From Poecilobothrus nobilitatus (Eukaryota > Arthropoda > Insecta > Diptera > Dolichopodidae): 64,000 bases of DNA. The first letter of the stretch is position 1. Each line of letters starts with the position of its first letter. The DNA is taken from NCBI GenBank assembly GCA_947095535.1, contig OX352773.1, positions 33,253,398 to 33,317,397 on the forward strand, given 5' to 3'. The position numbers and the translations under genes were made by a program. This document shows, in pieces, positions 27,601 to 37,596 of the stretch. The notes beneath the pieces were generated by a model, which did no database searches, had not been told where the DNA came from, and saw only the letters and a list, made by a program, of their open reading frames with translations.

Positions 27601-28548
27601 ATATAAATTTGTTTTACAAAATAAAAACAAAATAAAAAACCAAACATTCTAACATTCTAATAACTTCCTATCAAAATAAGTGCTTTTGTTTTTAAATTTT
27701 CAAAGTAATTTTCCTGAGATCTTCCCTATGTATAGTGGGATAATATATTTAAATAAGATATATAGATTATAGGGGGTTTTGTAATTTTTCTTAATAGAAT
27801 TTTCACAAAACCTAATTTTATTTTATACGTACATATCCATATATAAATGTATACCGATCATACTATTTAACAAATAATTTTACTTATTAACTAAAAATTT
27901 TTCTTTTGAAATACAGAGTTTTTAAAACAATAGGTTATATATATTGAATTATAATATATACACCTTATATTATATACTATATACATACCTAATAACTATA
28001 ATAATTATTGTCTTTGTTTATTTTGACATCTTTTCTGCGTGTAATTAAATAACAAAAAAATTTAATAAACTCTATATTATTTTTTATGTTATTATTTGTT
28101 ATGTTACTATTTTGGGATATTTTTTTTTTTTGTATATAGATGTCGCCTTTTTAATATCTTATACTTTAATATGATACCATATATACATATATCATCGTCT
28201 TAAAATATAAAATTTCACACGTAGTTACTAAATTATTTAAAAAAAATTATTCCAGTTTTTTTTTTTTTATAGTTCTTAATTATTTCTTCTGATTCATACA
28301 ATAAAACCTTCAAAATTCTTAATTAAAGTTAAGTATTTAAACTTCTTTCAGGTATACTCAGCTTATGTTTAAATATTATATTGTATACATTTAAAGAAAA
28401 CAAAAAATCATATCATATCATAAAAAAGTTTAATAATTTTCAAAAAAAAAAAATAATTAAAACGACAAAAGACGTCACAAAATTATAGTTACAATTTAAT
28501 AAAGGTTATTTAAAAAAAAAAAACCAAAGACTTAAAGTACAAAGTAAA
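24671..28548. other. AT-rich non-coding DNA
   Basis: No gene recognised. Contains an (AAT)n tract at 26167-26184 and many poly-A/T runs. Confidence 0.5.
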
Positions 28549-28738
28549 GGGTTTCGGTGGCCTAGTTGATAACAGCGTATGAAATACACCTAGGGAGTGT
28601 GGGTTCGAATCTCACACACGTCGTAAGAGTTATTTCCACTTATACGATATTGACAGCCATGCCAGAACAGGAAAGGCTGTGTACTTCCCTGTTCACATTT
28701 ATGTGGCAGAGCAATGCATTAAAAAAAAAAAAAAGTAA
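28549..28738 (+). repeat. tRNA-derived SINE, full-length copy 4
   Basis: This is the best-preserved copy. An A-box-like TGGCCTAGTTG is at 28558-28568 and a perfect B box, GGTTCGAATCT, at 28602-28612, so it has the internal RNA polymerase III promoter of a tRNA. The body contains GTCGTAAGAG, GACAGCCATGCC, GGAAAGGCTGTGTA and CACATTTATGTGGCAGAG. It ends in A14 at 28721-28734. AAAGTAA at 28541-28547 and 28732-28738 is a possible target duplication, although the second copy overlaps the poly-A. Short frames across it are not genes. Confidence 0.85.
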
Positions 28739-30927
28739 CTTCAAGTTCTTTTGAAAGAATAAATTTCGAAAGATATATTAAGTTTTTTTTTTTACTGAGC
28801 TATTTGTTATAAAGAAAATGTTTAGAGGAACTTACTTATAATTTTATTTCTTTTTTTTTGGTTTTTTTGGTTTTAGAATGTAGAATACTGAAATGCAAAT
28901 CAGAATTAATATCTGATCTGATCCGACGTGTCAGTCTTTCGTTTTATTAAATACACATATATATACACATATTTTTTTTCAAGATTTTAGTTATTAATTT
29001 TTAAAAACGTTAAATGATAAAATGGAAATGTCAAAATCGATATATTTTAAATCATTAATCGATTTCACCACAATTTCACGACGACATCACAAATAATTAA
29101 TTTATAGAAAAATTGTAGAATTATAGTGATACAATTTTACAAATAGAACTGAAAACAGATATTACTTTTTTATTTTTTTAGAATATTAAGGTGCTGATCC
29201 TACTTTAATTTTTTTTAATTGTTTTATTTACTTTTCCTTTAATGCTTATACATAGCTTAAATGTATTATACATAACTTCTTATGATATTTAACCAAATAT
29301 AAAAAGTATACAGAGTGAAAAGCTAAGTATTATATAAATTGAAAATTTTTTTATTTCTATATGTATTACTTTTATATTTGATACTTTATTTATACTTGTA
29401 AAAATATTTGTAAATAATATTTTTGTTTACTTTGAATTTGTTTAATAAAGAAAATGTTCCATTTTAATAATATTTATTAAATTTTATTTTTATCCATAGA
29501 TATATGAAAAATTTTTTTTTATACATTCTTTTTATAAAAAAATTAACACTGCCAACTAATTGTCAGAAGTGCGTTTCGTTTCTTATTCTCAGTTTATAGG
29601 ATTAATTACCCCACTAAATAATTTTTTATAGAGTTAATTTTACTCTGCTATTTCAAAGCGATTAGTGTTAAATATGAATTTAAACTGTCAAAATTAAATG
29701 ACAGCATTTAACTCAGTATCAAAAAAAAAAAAAAAAAAAAATTTAATTTTATGAAGTATTATAATTTATAAGGATTACAAATTCAATTCAAACGACTTTA
29801 TCTATCATAGAGTAACTCTCAGATTCTCAAAGTAAAACAAACGAAACGCAATCAAGAATCAAGATGATCTTTTCAAAGTACATATATACGAATTACAATA
29901 ATTCTACTTACTTACATTATTTTATAGTTTCTTTCGCAAAAAAAAAATGGTTAAATAAAATAATGTAAACATAGAATGAAATCTATCTATGTATAAGAAT
30001 AGAATGAAATCTATTTTATATAATTATATTTCTATATTTTTCTCATAAATAATAATTAAACAAAATAATATTTAAATTAATTAATATATTTATATATATA
30101 TTTTTTTTCTTGTTTCGTTACAGATCAAAACATTCACTAATGATATTAATTTTAAGAATAAAAAAAAAAAAAATTTATTTTTATACTTTTTTAAAACTAT
30201 AAGAAAACAATTGCATAAAATATAAATAATAAAAAAAAAATTTGGAAAAAATAGTAAAAAGAAAAAAATAAAAGTAATTAAAAATAATAAAAAAAAAAAA
30301 AATAAGAAAATGTTTGTAAATAAATTAAAACAATATCAGAAGATCAATTTGACAACAAATAAAAATAATATAAATTTGACATCTTCTGTACTATAAATAA
30401 ATGTTCTACTATATTTACGTTTAGTTAACTATTTATCGATTCTAAAAAACAACAAAAAAAAAAAAAATGCTTTAAATTTTAATATCAAAAACTTTATAAC
30501 TATATACATACCGTTACCGTACCGCTATACATTACCTACCGTTATAAATAGGACAATTTTTCCTAAAAATTTTATAGTTTAAATTTTTTTTTTTTTTTTT
30601 TTAATTAAATGTTTTGATTTAAAGTACTCTTAAGTACAAAAATTATTTTGTTTTTTTCAATAAATTTGCTTGTTTTATTGAAATTATACACTATATATAT
30701 ATATATATGTATATATATATAAAAAAAAAACAAATTATATATTTTTAAAATACATTTATATAAAACTTACAATCAAATACAAAAATTATATTAAAATTTC
30801 AATTAATTTTATAAAAACACACATTTTAAAAAAAAAATTAATAGATTTTTAATTAAAAAGAATTAAAAAAAAAAAAACATTAAAAAAAAATTTAATTATA
30901 TATATATAACTTATATAATCAATTTAT
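28739..30927. other. AT-rich non-coding DNA upstream of the fusilli exon
   Basis: No exon recognised. A (TA)n tract lies at 30692-30720. There is an imperfect inverted pair near 30337-30390 (CAGAAGATCAATTTGAC and AAATTTGACATCTTCTG). Confidence 0.5.
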
Positions 30928-31266
30928 AGTAATTCTGTCTCTCTGTGCTCCTGATAAAACTTTAGATGAACACTAAAAGAAATAAGTGTAACACACACAG
31001 AAACAACACACACATTTAATATTTTATATTTTAAAACTCAAAATTAAAGATTTCAAATTTTAAAAGTGTTTTTTTTTTTTTTATTTAAAAATTAAAACTA
31101 ATCAATTAATATTAAAATATAATTAATAAATATAATAGAAAAATTTTTTTTTAAAAACAATTAATATAAAAATAACTTTAAAAAAAAAAAAAAACAACTG
31201 AAATATATATACAATAAAAACTTGAAATTAATAAATTATAAAACAAAAGTAATTTGTAAATAATCA
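30928..31266 (+). promoter_or_regulatory. Probable 5' leader of the fusilli exon
   Basis: This is the sequence just before the ATG. A TTTATAG at 30922-30928 could be a weak splice acceptor. It is followed by a pyrimidine-rich TCTGTCTCTCTGTGCTCC and a CA-rich stretch near 30990-31015. No strong TATA/Inr pair or polypyrimidine-tract acceptor was found, so whether transcription starts here or an upstream exon is spliced in cannot be decided. Confidence 0.3.
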
Positions 31267-31401
31267 ATGACTATGCAAGTGCCGGGACATATTGTTTCTA
31301 TGTATGTGGCCACATGTGGCAAAAATGGTCCAGATTTGGGATCCGATGAAAAAGAAATAATATTATTAGTATATGTGGTTATTGATGCTGCAACTGCACA
31401 G
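31267..31401 (+). CDS. fus: First coding exon of an ESRP/fusilli-like splicing regulator (partial gene)
   Basis: This 45-codon exon begins ATGACTATGCAAGTGCCGGG and ends at CAG in phase 0, directly followed by the donor GTAAGC. The translation contains [20 protein letters not shown], matching the N-terminal LGSDEKE-(L/I)-ILL and valine-rich, aspartate-ending segment of ESRP1/ESRP2; the fly member is fusilli. ESRP proteins are nuclear RNA-binding regulators of alternative splicing. They have an N-terminal exonuclease-fold-like region and three RRM domains, which would lie on downstream exons outside this window. The exon is GC-richer than anything around it and uses balanced codons. The frame stays open past the donor to a TAG at 31468-31470, but that part ([14 protein letters not shown]...) is intronic in character. 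ATG codons at residues 1 and 3 are both possible starts; the first gives the longest protein. Confidence 0.8.
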
Positions 31402-31669
31402 GTAAGCTATTATTATGATTTAATTGTTATTTTTTTTGCCGCCCTATTATTTTTTATATATACTATTTAGACATGTTTTTTTTTTTTTTTATTAATATAC
31501 AGGGAAAAAAGAAAACTATTTTTTTTTTTAATTATATATAAGTTAATCATAATTATAGAGATAAGAGTTGTTATTTGTCAATTAAAAAAAAAAAATTTAT
31601 TTTATCGATTCGAATGAATAATTATTATCTATATATATTATAACAGAGAAAATAAATAAATCTTATTTT

Positions 31670-31739
31670 GTTATTAAAAATATAGTGTAGGTTAGGTTAG
31701 GTCACCACCCTACCTAATCTACACTATATTTTTAATAAC
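31670..31739. repeat. Near-perfect hairpin about 270 bp after the fusilli donor
   Basis: The 33-bp arms (31670-31702 and 31707-31739) match at about 30 of 33 positions around a 4-base spacer. The arm contains TTAAAAATATAGTGTAGG. A third, direct copy of ATATAGTGTAG lies near 31982, so the 31670-31990 stretch may be one small element. Confidence 0.75.
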
Positions 31740-32090
31740 TATTAAATAACGATTCGATTCTGTGTGACGGCCTCAATTAGCTAGAATAGAATGCGCCATT
31801 TTGATACCGCTGCACTCACGTGACCCATGTTTTGAAATTGTTTACCGTTTTATATCCAACCCAAGGAGTTCAGATATGAAATCAATTCTTTGATATTATA
31901 TTCACAGAACTCGCTGAGGTTGTGGTAGAACGGTTAGCCAAGTGAGAAGAGTCTGGCTCTAGTTAGGGCCGGACATCTGCAATATAGTGTAGACTTAGAA
32001 CAATATTTAAGAATTTCAATTTACAAGGATTAAATTTCTCATGTATAAATAAATTTTTTTTTTAAATTTCAAAAATGTATGAGAAAAAAA
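31740..32090. other. Unclassified less AT-rich stretch
   Basis: No gene. It contains an RNA-type hairpin at 31951-31974: GTCTGGCTC, loop TAGTTA, GGGCCGGAC, fully paired if G-U pairs are allowed. The neighbouring GTGGTAGAACGGTTAGCC resembles tRNA-derived sequence, but no B box follows. Confidence 0.3.
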
Positions 32091-32545
32091 AAATCCCTAC
32101 GACAAAATATTCTATATAAATTCTACTATCATTTAAAAGGTTTAAAAGATTTATGTTTGATTTGAAATTTTTAGAGTTGGATTCAAAATTTGCGTTTCAA
32201 CAATATCTTTAGCAGGAATTAGGATGCGGTATAGCCCTCATCATTATATTTTTAAATATATGTAAAGTAAATAATTAAGAAGGACTTTATATAGTTGATT
32301 ACAAAATCAGAGTCTCTTTTACAGATTATTTACATAATATATGTATATAATATGCGATATTCTGAATTCCGAGAGATTTTATAGTTGCATTCAAAATCAG
32401 GCTTTAAATTTACTTTTTATTTTTTATATATACCACACTTCATATATGATCTTTTGTGTTAGAGGATTTTATAAAGGGTCTTTTGTTGTAGGAAATTTTG
32501 TCTTAGGGGCTTTTGTAAAAGGGTCTCATTTTTCCGGGTATTTCG
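32091..32545. mobile_element. Candidate MITE with tandem mini-repeats in its ends
   Basis: The left end AAATCCCTACGACAAAATAT is roughly the reverse complement of the right block at 32461-32540. That block is a tandem series of 15-bp units of the form GGGnnTTTTGTnnnA, which in one frame reads as five-residue repeats (GSFVV, GNFVL, GAFVK). The interior has a repeated segment like TATAGTTGnnTnCAAAATCAG (near 32166, 32290 and 32380), also found in the element at 39288. The 101-codon frame over it is a by-product of the repeat, not a gene. Confidence 0.45.
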
Positions 32546-33007
32546 AACCCAAACCAATGAATAAGTTATTTTGTAATATATTTGACTTAAGTATAATATA
32601 TTTGACTTTGACAAATTTTTTAATAAAATTTTATATTTTTTTTTAATTTTTCAAAATTTTTATGAATTTTTATTTTTTTAAACTTTTTATGATCATTTTA
32701 TTGATTTTATGATTTTTCTCAATTTATAGTAGGGAAAGTTAATTTTGTTAATTTTATTAACTATACTATTGTGTTTTTTTTTTCTTGGAATAATTATATT
32801 AAAATAATATGTTGTCACTTACGTCAAACGATAAACTATATAGTTAAACCTGGTTAAACCTCAAAATTTCAAGTCATTCGAACTATAGGTATAAGTGTAA
32901 ATTTCAGTTACAAAATTTCCCTTAACCGAGGGCAAAACGAACTAAATAAAAGCACTAAACAATTAGATTTAATTCGATACATATAGTTTTGTATATATTT
33001 TTGTTAT

Positions 33008-33170
33008 TTTTACGAGAGTCGGTAGAATATTTTAAAATTGCTCGTGAGCAATTCTTCCGGATAGTGTTTGACTTTACACCAAACCAAAACCACCGCTATT
33101 AAACTGAACTTTAGATTGGGACATTTATCCCATGTTTATGGAATAGGAAAACGAGAAAGGAACATGTGGG
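33008..33170 (+). repeat. Unclassified interspersed repeat, copy 2
   Basis: Diverged relative of 20571-20765 in the same orientation, with GAGTCGGTAGAA, CAATTCTTCCGGATAGTGT, TTGACTTTACACCAAACC and TTTAGATTGGGACATTTAT. Confidence 0.55.
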
Positions 33171-33886
33171 GTATATGAGGGATATTTCGATTTATAATTC
33201 CAGAAAAAGTAATCAATATGACTGTGATATCACAATACTTATTGTCACTGTTAAAACATATGGTTAAAACCAATAACTTTAAATATACATAGAGATAATT
33301 ACAATTTTAATCAAATTTGAATCAATACTTACTTACCGTTTTTCAAATAGTAACCATGGAGTTTAAAAAGATTTTTAAGTAAAATTTTCATAATAAAATT
33401 TTAAGTGCCATTAAATCAAAACTTTACTGTATATGTATACAAATTTGGTTTTAATAAAAAATTTTATAAAATAGGCATTAAATAAAATAAATATAAATCA
33501 AAAAGCAACAAATATATATTTTATTATTTTATTTAAATTGACATGATCATACATATTATATTATTTTACATAAAAAATGAATTATAGTTGTATAATTTCA
33601 AATTAAAAACTTAATTTTACTACATTTTTTTTTTTAAAATTTAACAAGATATAAATTTTTTTATAAATAAATGTAATTAACCTCCAATTAAAAAAAAAAA
33701 AATCAAAAGATACAAAAATGTTTAAAGTATTAATTTTTTTTTAAAAACAAAGGTGGAGGGAATATATAAAAAGTCAAATTTCTTTTGTAATTTAAAAGTT
33801 AAATAATTGTAGAGATATCGCAGTTAAATCTTGCGGTTTGTATTTTATTTAATATATGTGAATATTTCATCAATATTTAGTATATT
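33171..33886. other. AT-rich intronic DNA
   Basis: Nothing recognisable. Confidence 0.5.
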
Positions 33887-34005
33887 GGCTTGAATGCATA
33901 AAACTAAGCTTGTACTCAAATCTCACTTTTTCGCTCACTACACTTGAAGTCGAATTTTTGTTTGAAATGAGGTTTGAACTCAAGCTCCGTTTTATGCATT
34001 CGACC
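33887..34005. repeat. Fold-back with arms of about 38 bp
   Basis: The left arm 33887-33925 (GGCTTGAATGCATAAAACTA...) pairs with the right arm 33968-34005 (...CCGTTTTATGCATTCGACC), with a 42-bp spacer. It is imperfect but extensive. It may be a small fold-back element or the two ends of a MITE. Confidence 0.65.
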
Positions 34006-34122
34006 AGTTATTCTAAAAATTTTAATTTTTTTGGCATGTTAATTCGAAAATTCCATCGATCTTGTTTTAACATTTGAACTTAAACATTTAATATTTTTTT
34101 TGGGGCGTTTCAACTTTTGTCT

Positions 34123-34545
34123 GTCTGTTTACAAGTTTTAATAGAAACAAGGAAATGTAAAGTAATCAATTTTTCCAAACCTTAAATTTTAACACCTACT
34201 TGTAATTTTTGAAAGGTTTGATGGGATTAAAAAGGGATTATGTTTTTTATATTATTACTTTATCGAAATTACTAAAAAGATTCGAGTTCTATCCTTGTGA
34301 GATTTGATAGGTAATGATAGGTCGTATTTAAACGAATAAACTGTATTTTGGTCTGTTTACAAGTTTTAATAGAAACAAGTAATTTAATTTAAAGTATTCA
34401 ATTTTTCCAAATCTGGATTTTTTACACCTCATGTGTAAATATTGATTTAAAAGTTGATGGGGTTAAAAAGATGAAGAAGAAGGTTATTACGTTTACATTA
34501 TGATATTTTATCGGATAACTCAAAGATTCGAATTTAACTAAATAT
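34123..34545 (+). repeat. Two-copy tandem repeat, period 228 bp
   Basis: Units start at 34123 and 34351 with an identical 29-bp opening (GTCTGTTTACAAGTTTTAAT onward). They then share CAATTTTTCCAAA, TTGATGGGATTAAAAAG/TTGATGGGGTTAAAAAG, TTTATCG and AAAGATTCGA. Divergence outside these blocks is marked, so the duplication is old. The GTCTGTTTACAA start echoes the (GTCY)n-TGTTTACAA segment of Helentron family 2. Confidence 0.65.
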
Positions 34546-35776
34546 AGAGTTTTTTTGGATATTAAAGAAAGTATTCAGATTTTTCATATAATATGCTTAA
34601 ACAATTTAATTTTATAAAAGAAAACTGTATATGTTATGAATAATATTCGCAATTTTATAATGCTTTATCACTTAAATTATATATTTAAATAAATTTTGAA
34701 AGTATTTTTAAAACTAAATTTAAAATTTTAAACAGATAAAAAAAAAGTTTTTTTAAAATTGCCGAAAGTTTTCACGAAAAATTTTTTCCGAAAAAGCCAT
34801 GTCCATTTTTTTATAAGACTTATGATTATCAATTTATTGCGACAAGAAAGCGAAAAAAAAAAAACACTTTAGGCAATATTATCTCAAGTACGAAGAGAAA
34901 AAATCCTCCCGTTACAAAAAAAAAATTTTTTGTTCGTATTTAATCTCCCAAATACATCCTATAATATATTCATATGGTAAAAAGAAAATCAGTCTGTATA
35001 TTATTATACTAATAATCTAAGTATAGAACTTACGTCTCACTTTAATAGTTTTAAGCAAATATCACACCAATTATATACTTACATTATAAGAAAATCTTCT
35101 ACTGAGATTTTTATTTTTAAACTAATATTGTGATTTCTTTTTAGTACTTTGATTGTGTTGTTTTTTTTTTTTTTTTTTAAAGTGAATCGAAAGTTTGATA
35201 AAATAAGATGACTTTTTTTTTATTTTTTGTTTTTTTTTTTAAGTCAAGTGCTTTTATCCATTATTCTTAACGAAAAAATTACGATTTATATAATTTAAAT
35301 CCAATTTTTTTTTTTCATCTTCAAAATTCAATAGCTTAAACTATAATTATCAATTAAAAAACAGTGTATTGTACAAATTAAAAGTTTTTTTATAATTTTC
35401 TCATTTAATTTAGATCTAAAGAAATTTTTTAAAAAATACATACGGTATGTATAGTTATGTTATAGCATAAGATGACTCCTTTTTGTTTTTGCTACTTTCA
35501 GAAAAATAACAACCATAAACACATGGCAATTGGAACAAATCCAAAAAAAAAAATAAATAAAATAAAATAATTAATTTAAGTGATTTTTTTTTTGCTCCTT
35601 TACAATTTTTTTGTTTTGTTTTTTATTTTTTGCCAATAAATTAAAGAAACAAAAACACAATAGTTTGAGTATTTTTATTGTTTTTTTTTTTTTTGATTAT
35701 TTTGACTTCCAATAAATATTTTTTTGCAACTTATTCAACAAAATTGGAAATGAAAAAAAAAAAAAAAAACTCAATT
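34546..35776. other. AT-rich intronic DNA
   Basis: Homopolymer-rich; no gene or classified repeat seen. Confidence 0.5.
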
Positions 35777-35914
35777 TTAATAGTGATGATTATGATTATC
35801 TTGAAATTTAGATAATTGACAATCATAATATGAGTGATTTCTATCATCATCATCGTCATCTTCAATAACAAGTTCAACAACCTTACGATACGGATTGGAA
35901 AGATTTTGCAACAT
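35777..35914 (-). CDS. Candidate 45-codon small ORF or terminal exon, unknown function
   Basis: On the - strand an ATG (35912-35914) opens a 45-codon frame ending in TAA (35777-35779). Residues 1-16 (MLQNLSNPYRKVVELV) are a mixed, protein-like segment. An acidic run of six Asp at about 19-24 follows, and the tail is Asn/His/Tyr-rich, ending NHNHHY. Composition is far from the Phe/Ile/Lys/Tyr bias of chance frames here, and the DNA is visibly less AT-rich. An upstream in-frame TAA lies 24 bp before the ATG with no AG between, which favours translation starting at this ATG over splicing into it. A 9-bp stem-loop lies in its leader at 35969-35996. I do not recognise the protein; the GAT-rich part could also be a simple-sequence artefact. 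Confidence 0.35.
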   Translation of the reverse strand: MLQNLSNPYRKVVELVIEDDDDDDRNHSYYDCQLSKFQDNHNHHY

Positions 35915-37596
35915 TAATATATAATCAAATATATTTTAGAGATTAAAAAAACAAAAAAACAACCAACAAGAGAATCAGTCAAAAAGGTGATTCTCTATTC
36001 TTTATATTTTCATATGAATCAAAACCCAAAAATAAAAAAACATGAAAATGGACGTGCAAAACAAAAAAAAAAAAAAAACAATAAATACTTTTGCAAAAAT
36101 TTTGCAAAAATAAAAAATTATATGTATTTTTAATTTTTAATTCGCACCTTTTTTTTTTACTTTTTTTTTCACCTGTTTTATTCGAAAAAAAAAAAAAAAT
36201 AAGATGAATTTATGAAATAAAAATTGAATTTTATACAAACAGAAAAAACTCAAAAAACAATAAAAAGTAAAAAAATAAAAAATCATGATAATCGATTGTC
36301 ATTTTGTTTTTTAACAATATTTCACCTTACTTTAAAGTAATCAGTAATGATTCAACACACAGGTGATAATATATTGTTGACACAATGAAAAAAAAAAAAA
36401 ATATTATTTTTCAAAAATTCGCTTCTTTAATTTATTAAATGCGGTCAAAATGTTTTCAGTTTCTGGAGATGATAATAACAGCATTTAATACAAATTTAAT
36501 ATCCTTTCATCTAAATAAATAAAGATTAAATAAAGAAGCACCTGTTTTGATATGATAATTAAAAATCTATTCACATAATATGTACATATCTATTATATAT
36601 ATATACTAAAAATTGTAAAATTCAAAGTTTAATAGATATTTCACTTTTAGAATATTATGTCTTTAATTTTTACAACCAAAAAACATTAAAAATTAGAATA
36701 AAAAATATCCATAGGTTTGTGGGTGCCTATAAAATTAGTAAATTTTTGACCATACTTAATTCTAAATTAGGTGGAACAAATGAGATGATGTTTTTTTTTT
36801 TAATCTTAATATAAAATAACTTAATTAATATGTACTTTTTTTTTTAAATGTTACTACTCCCAAATCAAATATCACCCCAAGTTTCTGGTTTTATTCGTTT
36901 AAGAGCTACTTACATACTTAGTGGACAAGGGGTTCAAAATTTTACAAAATTTTAATTTCACTTCACGTTCAAATTTCAATTTATAAAAATTATACTATAA
37001 ACTATTACTCGATCCTGTCGTTTCTGATTTTCCGATTTAAAAAAATATTCAGTTTAGAACCTATAAGTTCCCAAGTTATAACACAAGTAACCGTTTGAAT
37101 ACAGTTTTTTTTTTTTTTTTAATTTTAAACCGAATAAGTTTTTTGTTTTCCTTCTTTTTTTTTTTTTTATAAATTCAACACAATTTAATTCTAGATAATT
37201 GACATTTAACATAATTATGAAATGGTTGAAAAAGTTTTGTGGTATATCCTATACCTAACGCATTTTTATTAATAATTTTTATTTTATATCTTTTTAACTT
37301 ACCTATATTTTAACGGTTATTTGATAATTTAACAAAAAAAATAAAATAAAACCAAAAATCAGTTTCTATTAATTTATTTTTTAGAATTTTTAATGTGTTA
37401 AAAAAAAATGTAGCGTTACCTTCTAACATTATTATAATCTCAACTTTTAAGGAAAATGACTTATTATTTAATAATTAAATATTTATAATATTCTAATAAA
37501 TTCTATTACAATAATTGTCCCTTATCTTATAGAAAAATGAAGCAAATATTTTTAAGTAAAAATGAATAAAATTTGAAAAACCTTCTAAAAAGATTT
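35915..37596. other. AT-rich intronic DNA
   Basis: No gene. A perfect 9-bp stem with a 10-base loop lies at 35969-35996 (AGAGAATCA / TGATTCTCT). Otherwise homopolymer-rich. Confidence 0.5.

Noticed and set aside
28549..28650. A functional tRNA gene
   Set aside because: A and B boxes are present, but the sequence does not fold into a full cloverleaf with an acceptor stem, and it continues into a repeated SINE body and poly-A tail.
28566..28754. 62-codon frame
   Set aside because: It is a translation of the SINE body and its poly-A tail.
31690..31702. GGTTAGGTTAGGT as an insect (TTAGG)n telomere-like repeat
   Set aside because: Only two units, explained by one arm of a hairpin; flies generally lack TTAGG telomeres.
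32341..32646. 101-codon frame with five-residue G-x-F repeats
   Set aside because: The periodicity comes from 15-bp DNA mini-repeats at a MITE end; the surrounding residues are AT-rich chance.
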